Shown here in pieces: positions 40,274-48,621 of a DNA stretch of 64,000 nucleotides. The DNA is taken from positions 1-64,000 of the IMG/VR virus record IMGVR_UViG_3300008050_000035; one strand, 5' to 3'. The notes beneath the pieces are model-generated. The model was not told the DNA's origin, did no database searches, and was given only the letters and a program-made list of their open reading frames with translations. The DNA comes from a virus. The translations under genes were made by a program, and so were the position numbers. Position 1 is the first letter of the stretch. Each line of letters starts with the position of its first letter.

Positions 40274-40303
40274 AGTATAGCAGGTAGGTGCTATATTGAG
40301 CTA

Positions 40304-40978
40304 TCAAGTACCATCGGCACTTGAGAAAGCATTACTAAGGTGACCGTCAGAACCAATGTCCCAGCTGCCCATTCTCTGCCAAGGCAGAATAGTACGACAG
40401 ACATAAGTCATTTGGTTCTCGATTACCATATCATCAATACTGAAACCGGAACCTTCGTTCAGAATCTCAACGCCATAAATGCGCATTTGAGCAGCATTTC
40501 CATACTCGTTTGCTGCCACAATCACCACATCGAATGGAGGTAGTTGATCAACATACCAGGCTTGATTAGCCGTGTATGAAGCAGAAACATCACTTGCGCT
40601 AAACGCAGTGGAGTCTAGTTCGTCAAGATTTAAATCAGTGATATTGTCATTCAAAGCGCCGCCATTGGCGACGTTGCTAACGCTTGGGTAGATCTCATCA
40701 TTATCTAGAATGACGCGCATAGCCGAAAACGGTCCATCCGTATCAAAAAGAATATGTTGGTCTAGCATGAGGGTGATTATGGTACCTGCGATACCGCGCT
40801 TGCCACGGGAAAACGAGAGAGGGTCAACTCGGCCCATCACGTAGATGGGCGCCTTCTCACGCTGAACAGCGTAAGAAATTGCCTGAAGCTGACCTATCGA
40901 CACGCCTCCGATAACTGCACGGATATCCACTCCAGAAAAACTGGTGTAGGTACGACTAAGCTCTAGTGATGTAGCCAT
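40304..40978 (-). CDS. Tail tube protein 1, probable main tube
   Basis: A 224 aa protein, ATG 40978 with AGGAG upstream. It directly follows the sheath gene, the usual place of the major tube protein, and is followed by a terminator, which fits high expression. Core strands include GQLQAISYAVQREKAPIYV, GKRGIAGTIITLMLDQ, and RIYGVEILNEGSGFSIDD before MTYVCRTILPWQ. The same layout occurs in two further copies. In contractile tails such proteins stack as hexameric rings inside the sheath and form the DNA channel. Confidence 0.72.
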   Translation of the reverse strand: MATSLELSRTYTSFSGVDIRAVIGGVSIGQLQAISYAVQREKAPIYVMGRVDPLSFSRGKRGIAGTIITLMLDQHILFDTDGPFSAMRVILDNDEIYPSVSNVANGGALNDNITDLNLDELDSTAFSASDVSASYTANQAWYVDQLPPFDVVIVAANEYGNAAQMRIYGVEILNEGSGFSIDDMVIENQMTYVCRTILPWQRMGSWDIGSDGHLSNAFSSADGT

Positions 40979-40997
40979 TATTGTCTCCTAATTGGAA

Positions 40998-43385
40998 TCA
41001 GAGTTCGCTCTCATCCGCCGCGAGAGAAGTCTCTACGGTAATGGATTCGATGCTGAACGGTGGAACCATGCGCAGCTTGATAGTCAAGCGACCCATGATT
41101 CTATCTTCTCTGGTGTACTCAATCCTACTAGTAGCACCTTGATGCATGCCAGCTGTACGTTCCGAAACAATAAACCCATCAATCGCCGCCTGAAGAGAAG
41201 CAAGATTTTGCGCACTGAATGCCTTGCCAATATAAGGCCTTGCAAGCGCACGAATGCCAGTAAGCATTCGGTTTACAGATCGAATAGTACTAAGACGAGT
41301 ATAGTCAGAGTCTGGATGAGCAACGTTCTTCGCAGTAGTGAAGATCAGAGTCCCAGAAGTATCACGACGAATGCCAATGATACGTACTTGTGCCAGATCA
41401 TTAATCTGGGTGCTGTGAACACGAGTAGGTTTCTGAACTTTTACAACCGTACCGTTCAAGCCAATTGGCTCTTCGTTTTCCGGCATGCCAGCAACTTTAC
41501 CCAAAAAGGTAGCTGCGACAGAACCACGGTAAGAAGTTCCACCATCATATCCGTTAGTCAAAATAGGCCAGTCGTAAGTAACAAAGAGGTGACGACCGAT
41601 ATCAACTACCGCTCCACCACTATCTTCGCGCTCATCAGCATCATTGATGCCATATGGCCAGTCGTTGCCATTCGGAAGGCTCGCGCCTTCAGTAAGGATG
41701 AAACCACCATATGCGTAACCGTCAGTAGTGTTGCCATTGTCTACCTGACCAGAACGATAACCATCACTAGTTACGCTCTCGCCAGAAATTAGGCGATGAC
41801 CTAAAACACCAGAACCATTCTCTGAAGGGCTGTCAATGTAGACATCTGTGCCGTCATCAGTAAATTCAGGAAGAACGCCAATCCAGTTCGCAATCTTTGC
41901 ACGGGAATAGCCACTTGATGGCTCCTTAAAAGAAATTGCGCTGATGATTTGTGCCCAGTTGGTGCTAGCCACATGACAGAAAGTTGCAAGCTGATGTCCA
42001 AAGTTATCTTCACGAAGTTCAGAATCTTCACCTGCGGTAAATGCGGTGCTAACTGCAGTTGGAATACTGTCACCAGTAAGGTCCGCATGAGTCAAAATCG
42101 CACCACCTGTGCCACTAGCAAGATTGGCCTTTGCAACAGTAACGATCGCAGTAGCTGCATCACCACCAGAAGCTAAAAGCAGTGTGCTTGCAAGCACACC
42201 AGAACGAAGAGTTTTCAGTGCTAGCGCTGCATTGATTTGAATGACTGCTTCATCAGTAAACTCAGTACCATCATCGGTAACAAGAATATCAATTCCAAAG
42301 TCAGTCTCAGTAATTGTGACGGTCGGCCCAGCCGAACCAGTAGCATCAATCTCAACAGTTACACCATTGCCACCCTTGCCAGTCTTAAGAGCAGTAACGA
42401 CAAGATCGGTATTCAGGGTTAAAGTTGCCGCAACTGGTGTTGCTGTAACACCAGTGAAGTAATCTTCACAATCAGACATGTAGGTGTAGATGCTGCCTTT
42501 GTGGCGCAATTGCCAAACATAACCAAGTGCATCTTCAGCAGATCCTGCCTCGGGAATACCTTTCCAGTAGTAACCATACTTTTCAGCATCAGTACTACCA
42601 GTGCCCGCATAGGTTTTGTTAGTGTCATCACGAATATTATCATCGTCAACGAATACGTCAGTAGGAATAATCATATCCCCATCGCGATAATCAAGAAGAT
42701 GATAAGTGCTAGAAAGAGCAGCATAGCGTTCAGCGCGACTAACGGTCTGACCATCAGTGCCTTCAGTTGCAACAGCAGTGCTTGCAGTGGCAGTTCCGTC
42801 TTCAGACAGATCACCATCAGTGATTAAGCCGGCAAGATCAGCAGTTTCAACAGAGTCAAGTGTGCTAGCGTTTGTAAGATCATCCTTGTCAAACAAAGTG
42901 AATAGATCGATACCAGAATCTTCAACAGTAACAACACCCTCGTCAAGGACAAGGATTTCGCTAGAGTCATAGACCCAAGCTTCATCAGTTGAATCGTAAA
43001 CCATATATCGATTGTTAGAACTGTCATTCTCAATGAACAGCTTATAGCGACCAAGAATATCGTCATCACGATATTCAGGTGTAATGGTCAGCGTGGCAGA
43101 ATTGGAATCAGTAAAGACCCAAACTCCTTGCTGTCCACCACTGCGAATAATAGCCAGGTTGTCAGCGCCCTGGGCAACAGCCTCGTGTACAAACTTCAGA
43201 ACTTCAGTACTAGTACCAAATTCTGCTTCTGCAAGAGCTACATTGGTAATAGTAAATACTTCGTTGGTGAGACCAGACTCGGCTGGACCAACAACTAAAA
43301 TTCTGGGCTGCGAAGATGCATTCGGAATCTTGAACGCACCGTCGAGGTATGTCGCCTTGACGCCAGGAATACTCTCGTAAGGCAT
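40998..43385 (-). CDS. Tail sheath protein
   Basis: A 795 aa protein, ATG 43385 with AGGAGG upstream. The C-terminal 110 residues have the conserved sheath domain: GIRALARPYIGKAFSAQN, then a helix LQAAIDGFIV and the strand GRLTIKLRMVPPFSIESITV. The N-terminus begins with PGVKATYLDGAF, as sheath proteins often do. Sheath proteins are commonly 400-700 aa; this one is long because of inserted modules. One at about 315-430 (TLTLNTDLVVTALKTGKGGN, then EAVIQINAAL) looks like a beta domain found in many phage structural proteins. The sheath contracts to drive the tube through the envelope. Confidence 0.88.
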   Translation of the reverse strand: MPYESIPGVKATYLDGAFKIPNASSQPRILVVGPAESGLTNEVFTITNVALAEAEFGTSTEVLKFVHEAVAQGADNLAIIRSGGQQGVWVFTDSNSATLTITPEYRDDDILGRYKLFIENDSSNNRYMVYDSTDEAWVYDSSEILVLDEGVVTVEDSGIDLFTLFDKDDLTNASTLDSVETADLAGLITDGDLSEDGTATASTAVATEGTDGQTVSRAERYAALSSTYHLLDYRDGDMIIPTDVFVDDDNIRDDTNKTYAGTGSTDAEKYGYYWKGIPEAGSAEDALGYVWQLRHKGSIYTYMSDCEDYFTGVTATPVAATLTLNTDLVVTALKTGKGGNGVTVEIDATGSAGPTVTITETDFGIDILVTDDGTEFTDEAVIQINAALALKTLRSGVLASTLLLASGGDAATAIVTVAKANLASGTGGAILTHADLTGDSIPTAVSTAFTAGEDSELREDNFGHQLATFCHVASTNWAQIISAISFKEPSSGYSRAKIANWIGVLPEFTDDGTDVYIDSPSENGSGVLGHRLISGESVTSDGYRSGQVDNGNTTDGYAYGGFILTEGASLPNGNDWPYGINDADEREDSGGAVVDIGRHLFVTYDWPILTNGYDGGTSYRGSVAATFLGKVAGMPENEEPIGLNGTVVKVQKPTRVHSTQINDLAQVRIIGIRRDTSGTLIFTTAKNVAHPDSDYTRLSTIRSVNRMLTGIRALARPYIGKAFSAQNLASLQAAIDGFIVSERTAGMHQGATSRIEYTREDRIMGRLTIKLRMVPPFSIESITVETSLAADESEL

Positions 43386-43406
43386 TGGAAAACCTCCTGT
43401 TAGGGT

Positions 43407-44183
43407 TTAGTAGTTATTCAATTGGCTGGAAGATACACTTCCAGCATTAAGGGTAATGTGTTTAATCACAGATTCTGCCTTTACTCTGAACTCGTAAGTT
43501 CTGACAAAGACTCTAATTGGTCGAACATAAAGATGCTGTCCACTCGGGTTAGTGTACCAGTCAGACATGCGTTCTTGAAAGCGGAAACGGTCGGTTCCCT
43601 GCGCCAAAAAAGCCCAACTGTGGTTTACAAAAAGCCTTTCCAGCCAGATGGCTCTGCGATTTGCAAGCCGTGCACTCTTAGACCAGCATTGAAATTCAAC
43701 AACATGATCAAGAGGGCGTGACTCTACTTCTAAAAATTTATTTGGATGTTTTGGAGAGCGGATCTGGTAGTAGTGAGTAAAACCTTGCTGTTGTCGACCA
43801 GTAGCCTTAGCATTCATGGAACCTGGTTTTCGACTAATCAACTTCCAAGCAACGACCTCTTCACCAAATCTATCTATTCTCTCAGCTGGATAGTCTTCGA
43901 TAAGAGCGACTTGCTGAGTAGATATAACACCTTCTCTATGCTGTGCGTCTTCAATTAGTTCTGCGGCAATTCTAATGAATTTATCTAAATCCATTAGAGA
44001 GTTGTTAGGCAGGAACCTGCGCACATCAAAGCCAAACGGGTTGTCAAGCTTGGTGGGAGTTTCGTAACCATCAGGATCGCTAGATCCATAATCCAATGAC
44101 ACAACGGTACTGAACCCACTCTCTTCCAAAAGAGCAGAACTCACTTCTTCTACGATTCTACTGGTAGTGCTACTAAGGCTCAT
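43407..44183 (-). CDS. Probable tail terminator protein
   Basis: A 258 aa protein, ATG 44183 overlapping the upstream stop (ATGA). It is located immediately before the sheath and after the connector-like genes, where the tail terminator (gp15-like) of many myoviruses lies. The C-terminal half contains strands such as LYVRPIRVFVRTYEFRV and several aromatic residues; the N-terminal half has helices (LDKFIRIAAELIEDAQ). I recognise no signature motif, so the call rests on synteny, size and mixed fold. A head completion protein is the alternative. Confidence 0.5.
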   Translation of the reverse strand: MSLSSTTSRIVEEVSSALLEESGFSTVVSLDYGSSDPDGYETPTKLDNPFGFDVRRFLPNNSLMDLDKFIRIAAELIEDAQHREGVISTQQVALIEDYPAERIDRFGEEVVAWKLISRKPGSMNAKATGRQQQGFTHYYQIRSPKHPNKFLEVESRPLDHVVEFQCWSKSARLANRRAIWLERLFVNHSWAFLAQGTDRFRFQERMSDWYTNPSGQHLYVRPIRVFVRTYEFRVKAESVIKHITLNAGSVSSSQLNNY

Positions 44184-44779
44184 TGTGGGTTGTCCGTTCT
44201 GATCGCATCGGCTTCTTTACAAAAAGCAGCAATAAACTCTACGCGACCATTATCAGATCGACGCTTAGCAAGCGTTTGCGGTTTGTAAATTGCTTCTCGA
44301 ACATATGGTAGCTCAACCTCACCTTCTGTATCAAGTACAACTTCTACAATCTTGTCTCCATACTGTATGTTTGTGTCATACCGAAAGAAAAAGATTTTGT
44401 AATCTGTTCTCATCTCACCTGGCGGCATGCGGAGAAATCTTTTTACAAATCCTCCATCAGAGCCAGCGTACATCCAGAAGGCCCAAGCCCAGCTTTCATC
44501 CCAAAGATAGCCTTCACCATAACAGTAGCTGCAATCAGGGTCAGCTTCAACAGTTGTTTGATTGTCAGAACATTTGCAGCGAGTTGGATATCCATCGCTA
44601 TTTCGGCGCATATTGCGAATAAGTAAAAGATTCCCATGACGTGGGCCACCATCCTCCCCATAGAGGATGGCATCCATCTCTTCTCGAAGGTCAACCTCAG
44701 TACCAAGAGTGCTGAGGCTATGCACTGAACGCACAGTAGTGTTTCTGGTGTTACCAAACATTGAAGGTCGTCTACTCAT
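44180..44779 (-). CDS. Connector/head-closure-like protein with zinc motif
   Basis: A 199 aa protein, ATG 44779 overlapping the upstream TGA. Residues 68-90 hold four cysteines as RCKCS and CSYCYGEG, a CxC...CxxC arrangement that can bind zinc and stabilise a small loop. The C-terminal half is strand-rich (YKIFFFRYDTNIQYGDKIV, EVVLDTEGEVELPYVR) and ends with a helix. Placed between an adaptor-like and a tail-terminator-like gene, it most likely belongs to the neck as a head-closure or stopper-type protein. Zinc binding is inferred from the motif. Confidence 0.5.
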   Translation of the reverse strand: MSRRPSMFGNTRNTTVRSVHSLSTLGTEVDLREEMDAILYGEDGGPRHGNLLLIRNMRRNSDGYPTRCKCSDNQTTVEADPDCSYCYGEGYLWDESWAWAFWMYAGSDGGFVKRFLRMPPGEMRTDYKIFFFRYDTNIQYGDKIVEVVLDTEGEVELPYVREAIYKPQTLAKRRSDNGRVEFIAAFCKEADAIRTDNPQ

Positions 44780-45849
44780 GTATTGCCTCTGAATGGCTGC
44801 CTATATCCAAGGCCGCGAAGTCGACCTGTATGAAAACCAAAACGGCCTCGTCGCCTACTAGAGCTTCTGACTTTCTTATTCGCACCTGGTTGTGGATACG
44901 AGTAACAATCGGGATTTTCCCACAGGCGACCAGTAATTCGTCTATCCGGATCATATGTGCCCTTTACAGCCATCGTAGGAGCAAAGCCTTGTCCAGGGAC
45001 AATATTGCCACCAGCATTTACGACCCTCCACCACTCTTCTCTTTTTTCTCGAACATAATCGTAAATTCCATCTGGAATTTCATCATTGCTTTTACCATCA
45101 GTTATTTTCAGGTCACCAAGAGCTTTTTTCTTTCCAGTAGTTGCACCAGCCTGAGATCCGTGACCTGGAATGTTGATGCAACGCCAAACCGTATCAAAGA
45201 CCACAAACTTAGTACGAGCAAGCTGAATGTTGCCCCAACTGCGAGTGTCAGCGCCATGAACAAAATCAGCTTCTTTGCTGCTGATGTGTGCCATCAGCGC
45301 CAAGGTACTATCTGGAATGTAATCAATCCATCGCCCCATCTCTAGTCGAATCAAATCTGGAGAAGCATAAAGCGGAGCATACGTAGTTGCATACCCTAGT
45401 GTTGTGGCAGCAAGATACTCATCGCCATCCAAATTAGTAATACTGTCATCAAGCTGGATAACAACAAGCTGGTTGTTACTTAAATTCTGAGCAGTAGCGT
45501 TAAATCCTCGAGTAACATCAAATTCAAAAACTTCATAATCATCAGCACTGTTGATGGCACCTACCCAAAGATCATGCCATCTACCAGCGTCTGCAGCGTC
45601 GGGAACAGTGTAAGTGTAGGTGTAATAGCCTGTGGACAACTGTGTGGCCGTTAGAGGCCCAGCTAGAGCGCTTGTGTACACCTGCGCGTCAGCTTCTTCT
45701 TCAATATCTGAAGATTCCACATCTTCATCATAGATGTAAATTACAGGAGTGCTATCTGGGTTAACCAAGCACCCTGCATCATCAGTAAAAACGGCGCGCA
45801 GAATAATCTGACTGCCAGCTACAACTGCGCCTCTATGTTGATAAGACAT
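44776..45849 (-). CDS. Head-tail adaptor with N-terminal Ig-like domain
   Basis: A 357 aa protein starting at ATG 45849. Residues 1-115 are a beta-sandwich (SQIILRAVFTDDAGCLVNP, YYTYTYTVPDAADAGRW). Residues 165-240 are helical with LIRLEMGRWIDYIPDSTLA and RTKFVVFDTVWRCINI, as in gp6/gp15-type adaptors that ring the portal. The C-terminus is very basic (KKVRSSSRRRGRFGF), which could contact DNA in the neck or the portal. An N-terminal Ig-like domain on an adaptor is uncommon, and would probably be exposed at the neck. Confidence 0.55.
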   Translation of the reverse strand: MSYQHRGAVVAGSQIILRAVFTDDAGCLVNPDSTPVIYIYDEDVESSDIEEEADAQVYTSALAGPLTATQLSTGYYTYTYTVPDAADAGRWHDLWVGAINSADDYEVFEFDVTRGFNATAQNLSNNQLVVIQLDDSITNLDGDEYLAATTLGYATTYAPLYASPDLIRLEMGRWIDYIPDSTLALMAHISSKEADFVHGADTRSWGNIQLARTKFVVFDTVWRCINIPGHGSQAGATTGKKKALGDLKITDGKSNDEIPDGIYDYVREKREEWWRVVNAGGNIVPGQGFAPTMAVKGTYDPDRRITGRLWENPDCYSYPQPGANKKVRSSSRRRGRFGFHTGRLRGLGYRQPFRGNT

Positions 45850-45856
45850 CTATACC

Positions 45857-46975
45857 TCAGTATCTAATAGTCAATGTATCACCTGAAACCGTCAGGCTTT
45901 TCTCAAGCTCTAGCGGCTCAAACGTGCCGCCGTAGTAGCCTTCTACAGGATACTTCCATATGGTAACAGAATCATCGGTTATTGTAGCTGGATCCAAATC
46001 ATCAGTAAAAACAACTGTAATGACTCTTTTGTCTGGATTTACATTGTACGATCCATCCAGCGGTGTCATGTAATCAACTTGGAAAGGAGTGCTCACGCTA
46101 GGCAGAACAGTAGAGGGAGGGCTGCTACTGGCTGGTGTACTAGGGCTGTCCGGTGCCTCTGTATAGCTACCATCATTCGTAGTAAAAGTTACAGAAGTGC
46201 TGGTAGCCATCCTTTCAATAGGCTCTACATTGACTGTCCAGCTATCACCAACCTGGAAATCAGATCCAGTAAACCGAACCTGAAGGCCTTCATCTAGAGT
46301 TCTGTATCTACGATTAGTAATGCGACCAGTAACAGCACTACCAGAGCCGGCGCTATCCCAATACCACTTGTACTCTGCAGTGCCAATATTGCCTGCAGTA
46401 GTGATCTCAACAACCATAATGTCAGCAGAAACACCTTCGTAGGTCCCGTACAGTGCAACAGCACCAGAGCCGACATTGCCTACATCCGCTTCCACATCGA
46501 AAAGCGTTCGAGCACTGACTCCAGTGTCAGTACTATCAGGGTCTCCATTGACATAAAGAATGTACTCTGTGTCAGCAGCTAAAGTAGCTGCAAATTTTGG
46601 ATCAACAGTTATCTTAACTTTATGTCCGTAACTGCCAGAAGTTTCGTCAGTTTCAGATGTAACGGTTCCGGCGTCAACTTCTGCATACGTGACAGTGTCG
46701 GTAGTATCCCAGTAAACTAATTCAAACTTGACGGGCACCAAGCCTTTGAAGCCTGGAGAACTAAGAAAATATTTGTTATTGCCGGTATCCTCATCAATCC
46801 AGATAGCGTTATCAGGACCGCTGGTTTGGTCACTGTCACTTCCGAAAAGAACAATAGAATCAGAAACAGATTTCAGGTCAACACCCCGGTCGAAATAAAC
46901 CTCAAGGGTTTCACCAACAGGAATTCCAGAATCTCCATCAGCAGGATAAACCCGCACAATAGAAGGGGTAGACAT
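45857..46975 (-). CDS. Ig-like structural protein with two Big_5/SbsA-type domains
   Basis: A 372 aa protein, ATG 46975. Both ends carry SbsA/Big_5-like Ig domains: residues 1-110 start VRVYPADGDSGIPVGETLE with VYFDRGVDL, and residues 285-372 contain MTPLDGSYNVNPDKRVITVV with FTDDLDPATITDDSV. The middle (about 150-270) is another beta-rich module. Such domains on phage particles are usually exposed and may bind cell-surface glycans or stiffen neck appendages. Located between capsid and adaptor genes, it may be a whisker or collar protein, or a capsid decoration. Domain identity is fairly clear, the role inferred. Confidence 0.65.
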   Translation of the reverse strand: MSTPSIVRVYPADGDSGIPVGETLEVYFDRGVDLKSVSDSIVLFGSDSDQTSGPDNAIWIDEDTGNNKYFLSSPGFKGLVPVKFELVYWDTTDTVTYAEVDAGTVTSETDETSGSYGHKVKITVDPKFAATLAADTEYILYVNGDPDSTDTGVSARTLFDVEADVGNVGSGAVALYGTYEGVSADIMVVEITTAGNIGTAEYKWYWDSAGSGSAVTGRITNRRYRTLDEGLQVRFTGSDFQVGDSWTVNVEPIERMATSTSVTFTTNDGSYTEAPDSPSTPASSSPPSTVLPSVSTPFQVDYMTPLDGSYNVNPDKRVITVVFTDDLDPATITDDSVTIWKYPVEGYYGGTFEPLELEKSLTVSGDTLTIRY

Positions 46976-46978
46976 GTA

Positions 46979-47200
46979 TCACTCTCCAGACAGTATTAGT
47001 GCAGTTTCTGCTTTTAGCTTCTCTAGCTGCATGACATTTGGATCACGGCTAGCTGCAAGATCTATATATCCTAAAGAAACAGCAACCTGCTCCTCTCCTT
47101 CTTCGTCTTTTGCATTTGCCCACTCTGCTGAAGGTGGCATAGGCGCAACGGTTCTGCCCACCATATCCCAATCTTCAACAACATCCTTAAACCAACTCAT
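46979..47200 (-). CDS. Small hypothetical protein (73 aa)
   Basis: ATG 47200 with AAAGGAG upstream makes this a convincing small gene. It encodes a helical, acidic protein with two amphipathic parts (MSWFKDVVEDWDMVGRT and VMQLEKLKAETALIL). No membrane segment or known motif. It lies just after the capsid-gene hairpin and is in the same frame as the following Ig-like gene, separated by TGA and one codon. A role in head or neck assembly is a guess from position. Confidence 0.6.
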   Translation of the reverse strand: MSWFKDVVEDWDMVGRTVAPMPPSAEWANAKDEEGEEQVAVSLGYIDLAASRDPNVMQLEKLKAETALILSGE

Positions 47201-47244
47201 AGAAAATCTCCTTTGAGTCTATTGTACACGACTATACGAACGAA

Positions 47245-47270
47245 GGGGAGTCCTCATAAGAGGACTCCCC
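47245..47270 (-). terminator. Perfect hairpin downstream of the capsid gene
   Basis: An 11-bp perfect stem (GGGGAGTCCTC / GAGGACTCCCC) with a 4-nt loop lies 33 nt past the stop of the major capsid gene. The following minus-strand sequence TTCGTTCGTATAG has only a weak T content, so it is either a weak or partial terminator or an mRNA-stabilising hairpin protecting the 3' end of the capsid transcript. Confidence 0.6.
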
Positions 47271-47302
47271 AAATTTAGTCGTTTAGAACTCTAAGCAGTC
47301 GC

Positions 47303-48607
47303 TCAGAGTACGTCTGCGGTTGGAGAGATCTCGCTATCTACATCCATAGAATGTACAGATACGGTTCCATCCCAATAGTTGCGTGCAAGTTTGACGTTCT
47401 TCATTACGCCTACACCCTGACCTTCATGAGCAACAGCAAAGCCATAACGTTCACGAAGCTTGATCTTCACCACATCTACATTTTCATCACGCCATTCCAC
47501 TTGAGTGAGTTCTTCATCAACAAGATGGAAACCAATGTTGCCACTGCTAAGAAGATAAATATCACCAAGTTGGGTAGCTGCATCAAACGGTACAAGTGGG
47601 CTGACGATAACACGGAACGGCCATGGGAAATACCCTGGAACACTCATTGCGGAAGTCATACCATGTTCGCGACCGGAAATACCGGTTGCAGTAGCGCCAG
47701 CAGCATTTCCACTAGCATTGATCTTGTTGCCAAGAGATGGGCCTTGAGCACCCATGGAGCCATTAGACCATGGGTCTAGTGGGCCAGGATTACCAGAGAA
47801 CTTCTCAAAGTAACTTCCACCACCATGCGCAAGCATCATGTTGCGCATAACTGGATCTTGTAAGAATTGATAGAAGAAGAGTGGGTTAACTAGAAGTATG
47901 TCAGGCTGGAATCCCTCTTCAGCCATGTGTGCCAGAGCCTTAAAGAGGTCATCTACAGCAAGCGAACCGTTAGGTTGCATATCTAGACCGCGACCGGTAC
48001 AAACACCAAACATGCTGGTAGTAGGCGAACTGTTGTTGAACAGTTCGGTGCCAAGCTCCCGAAGGAAACTCATGGCTTTTTGTTCTTTGTGTCGCACGAG
48101 TGCAGCACCCATCAGACGAAGATTCATCGCCATGATGTCCCAGGTGCTGTAGCGAAGCGCTTCGTCAGTAAACGAAGCTGCAAGACCGGACTTGCCGATC
48201 CATGCAGTTTGCAGTGCGCCACCGAGCTGGAACATATTTTCTGGGTACGTACCGTGCTCTGCGATATCACCAGCGGTGATTGCGCCAACGGCACCAGCAA
48301 GAACTTGAGTGCTAAGGCCTTTGGCCATTACTCGGGTAAATAACCCGGTAATAACCATAAGCGGCTCAACAGGCTCGCGAATCAGCACTTCCATAGAAGA
48401 CTGAAGTATTGGTCGAATATTAGGAGTGCCCACAGCATCATTTTGATGACGCGGTGAAAGCATCTTGTACATATCTTCCCACTCCATCTCAACGCCTTCG
48501 TCTTCTACGCGACCTTGAGTACGAAACAGATCAGCAACAAAGCGAGTCTGAGCCTTCTTGCTAGAAGGAAGATCAATGCTACGGCCGTCTTTGAGTTCGA
48601 ATTTCAT
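47303..48607 (-). CDS. Major capsid protein
   Basis: A 434 aa protein, ATG 48607 preceded by AAAAAGGAGT, a strong SD. It follows the protease-scaffold and decoration-like genes and precedes the neck genes. Features consistent with an HK97-fold capsid protein: an N-terminal arm of about 60 residues, then VEPLMVITGLFTRVMAKGL, the E-loop-like segment AITAGDIAEHGTYPE, a spine-type helix region with RYSTWDIMAMNLRLMG, and DILLVNPLFFYQFLQDP before the final strand block (DVVKIKLRERYGFAVAH). A hairpin after the gene also suggests a heavily expressed product. No database comparison was possible. Confidence 0.78.
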   Translation of the reverse strand: MKFELKDGRSIDLPSSKKAQTRFVADLFRTQGRVEDEGVEMEWEDMYKMLSPRHQNDAVGTPNIRPILQSSMEVLIREPVEPLMVITGLFTRVMAKGLSTQVLAGAVGAITAGDIAEHGTYPENMFQLGGALQTAWIGKSGLAASFTDEALRYSTWDIMAMNLRLMGAALVRHKEQKAMSFLRELGTELFNNSSPTTSMFGVCTGRGLDMQPNGSLAVDDLFKALAHMAEEGFQPDILLVNPLFFYQFLQDPVMRNMMLAHGGGSYFEKFSGNPGPLDPWSNGSMGAQGPSLGNKINASGNAAGATATGISGREHGMTSAMSVPGYFPWPFRVIVSPLVPFDAATQLGDIYLLSSGNIGFHLVDEELTQVEWRDENVDVVKIKLRERYGFAVAHEGQGVGVMKNVKLARNYWDGTVSVHSMDVDSEISPTADVL

Positions 48608-48621
48608 CGTTGACTCCTTTT

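Noticed and set aside
40219-40303. Possible small RNA or gene in the 85-nt gap
   Set aside because: The gap is explained by an intrinsic terminator and a ribosome-binding site.
40992-41792. 266-codon plus-strand reading frame
   Set aside because: It lies fully antisense to the well-supported sheath gene, has no recognisable domain and a composition expected of a shadow frame.
44761-45345. 194-codon plus-strand reading frame
   Set aside because: Antisense to two coupled neck genes; no domain and no promoter signal.
47219-47230. TACAAT as a promoter -10 box in the gap after the capsid gene
   Set aside because: No -35 element at the right distance; a single hexamer is not enough evidence.
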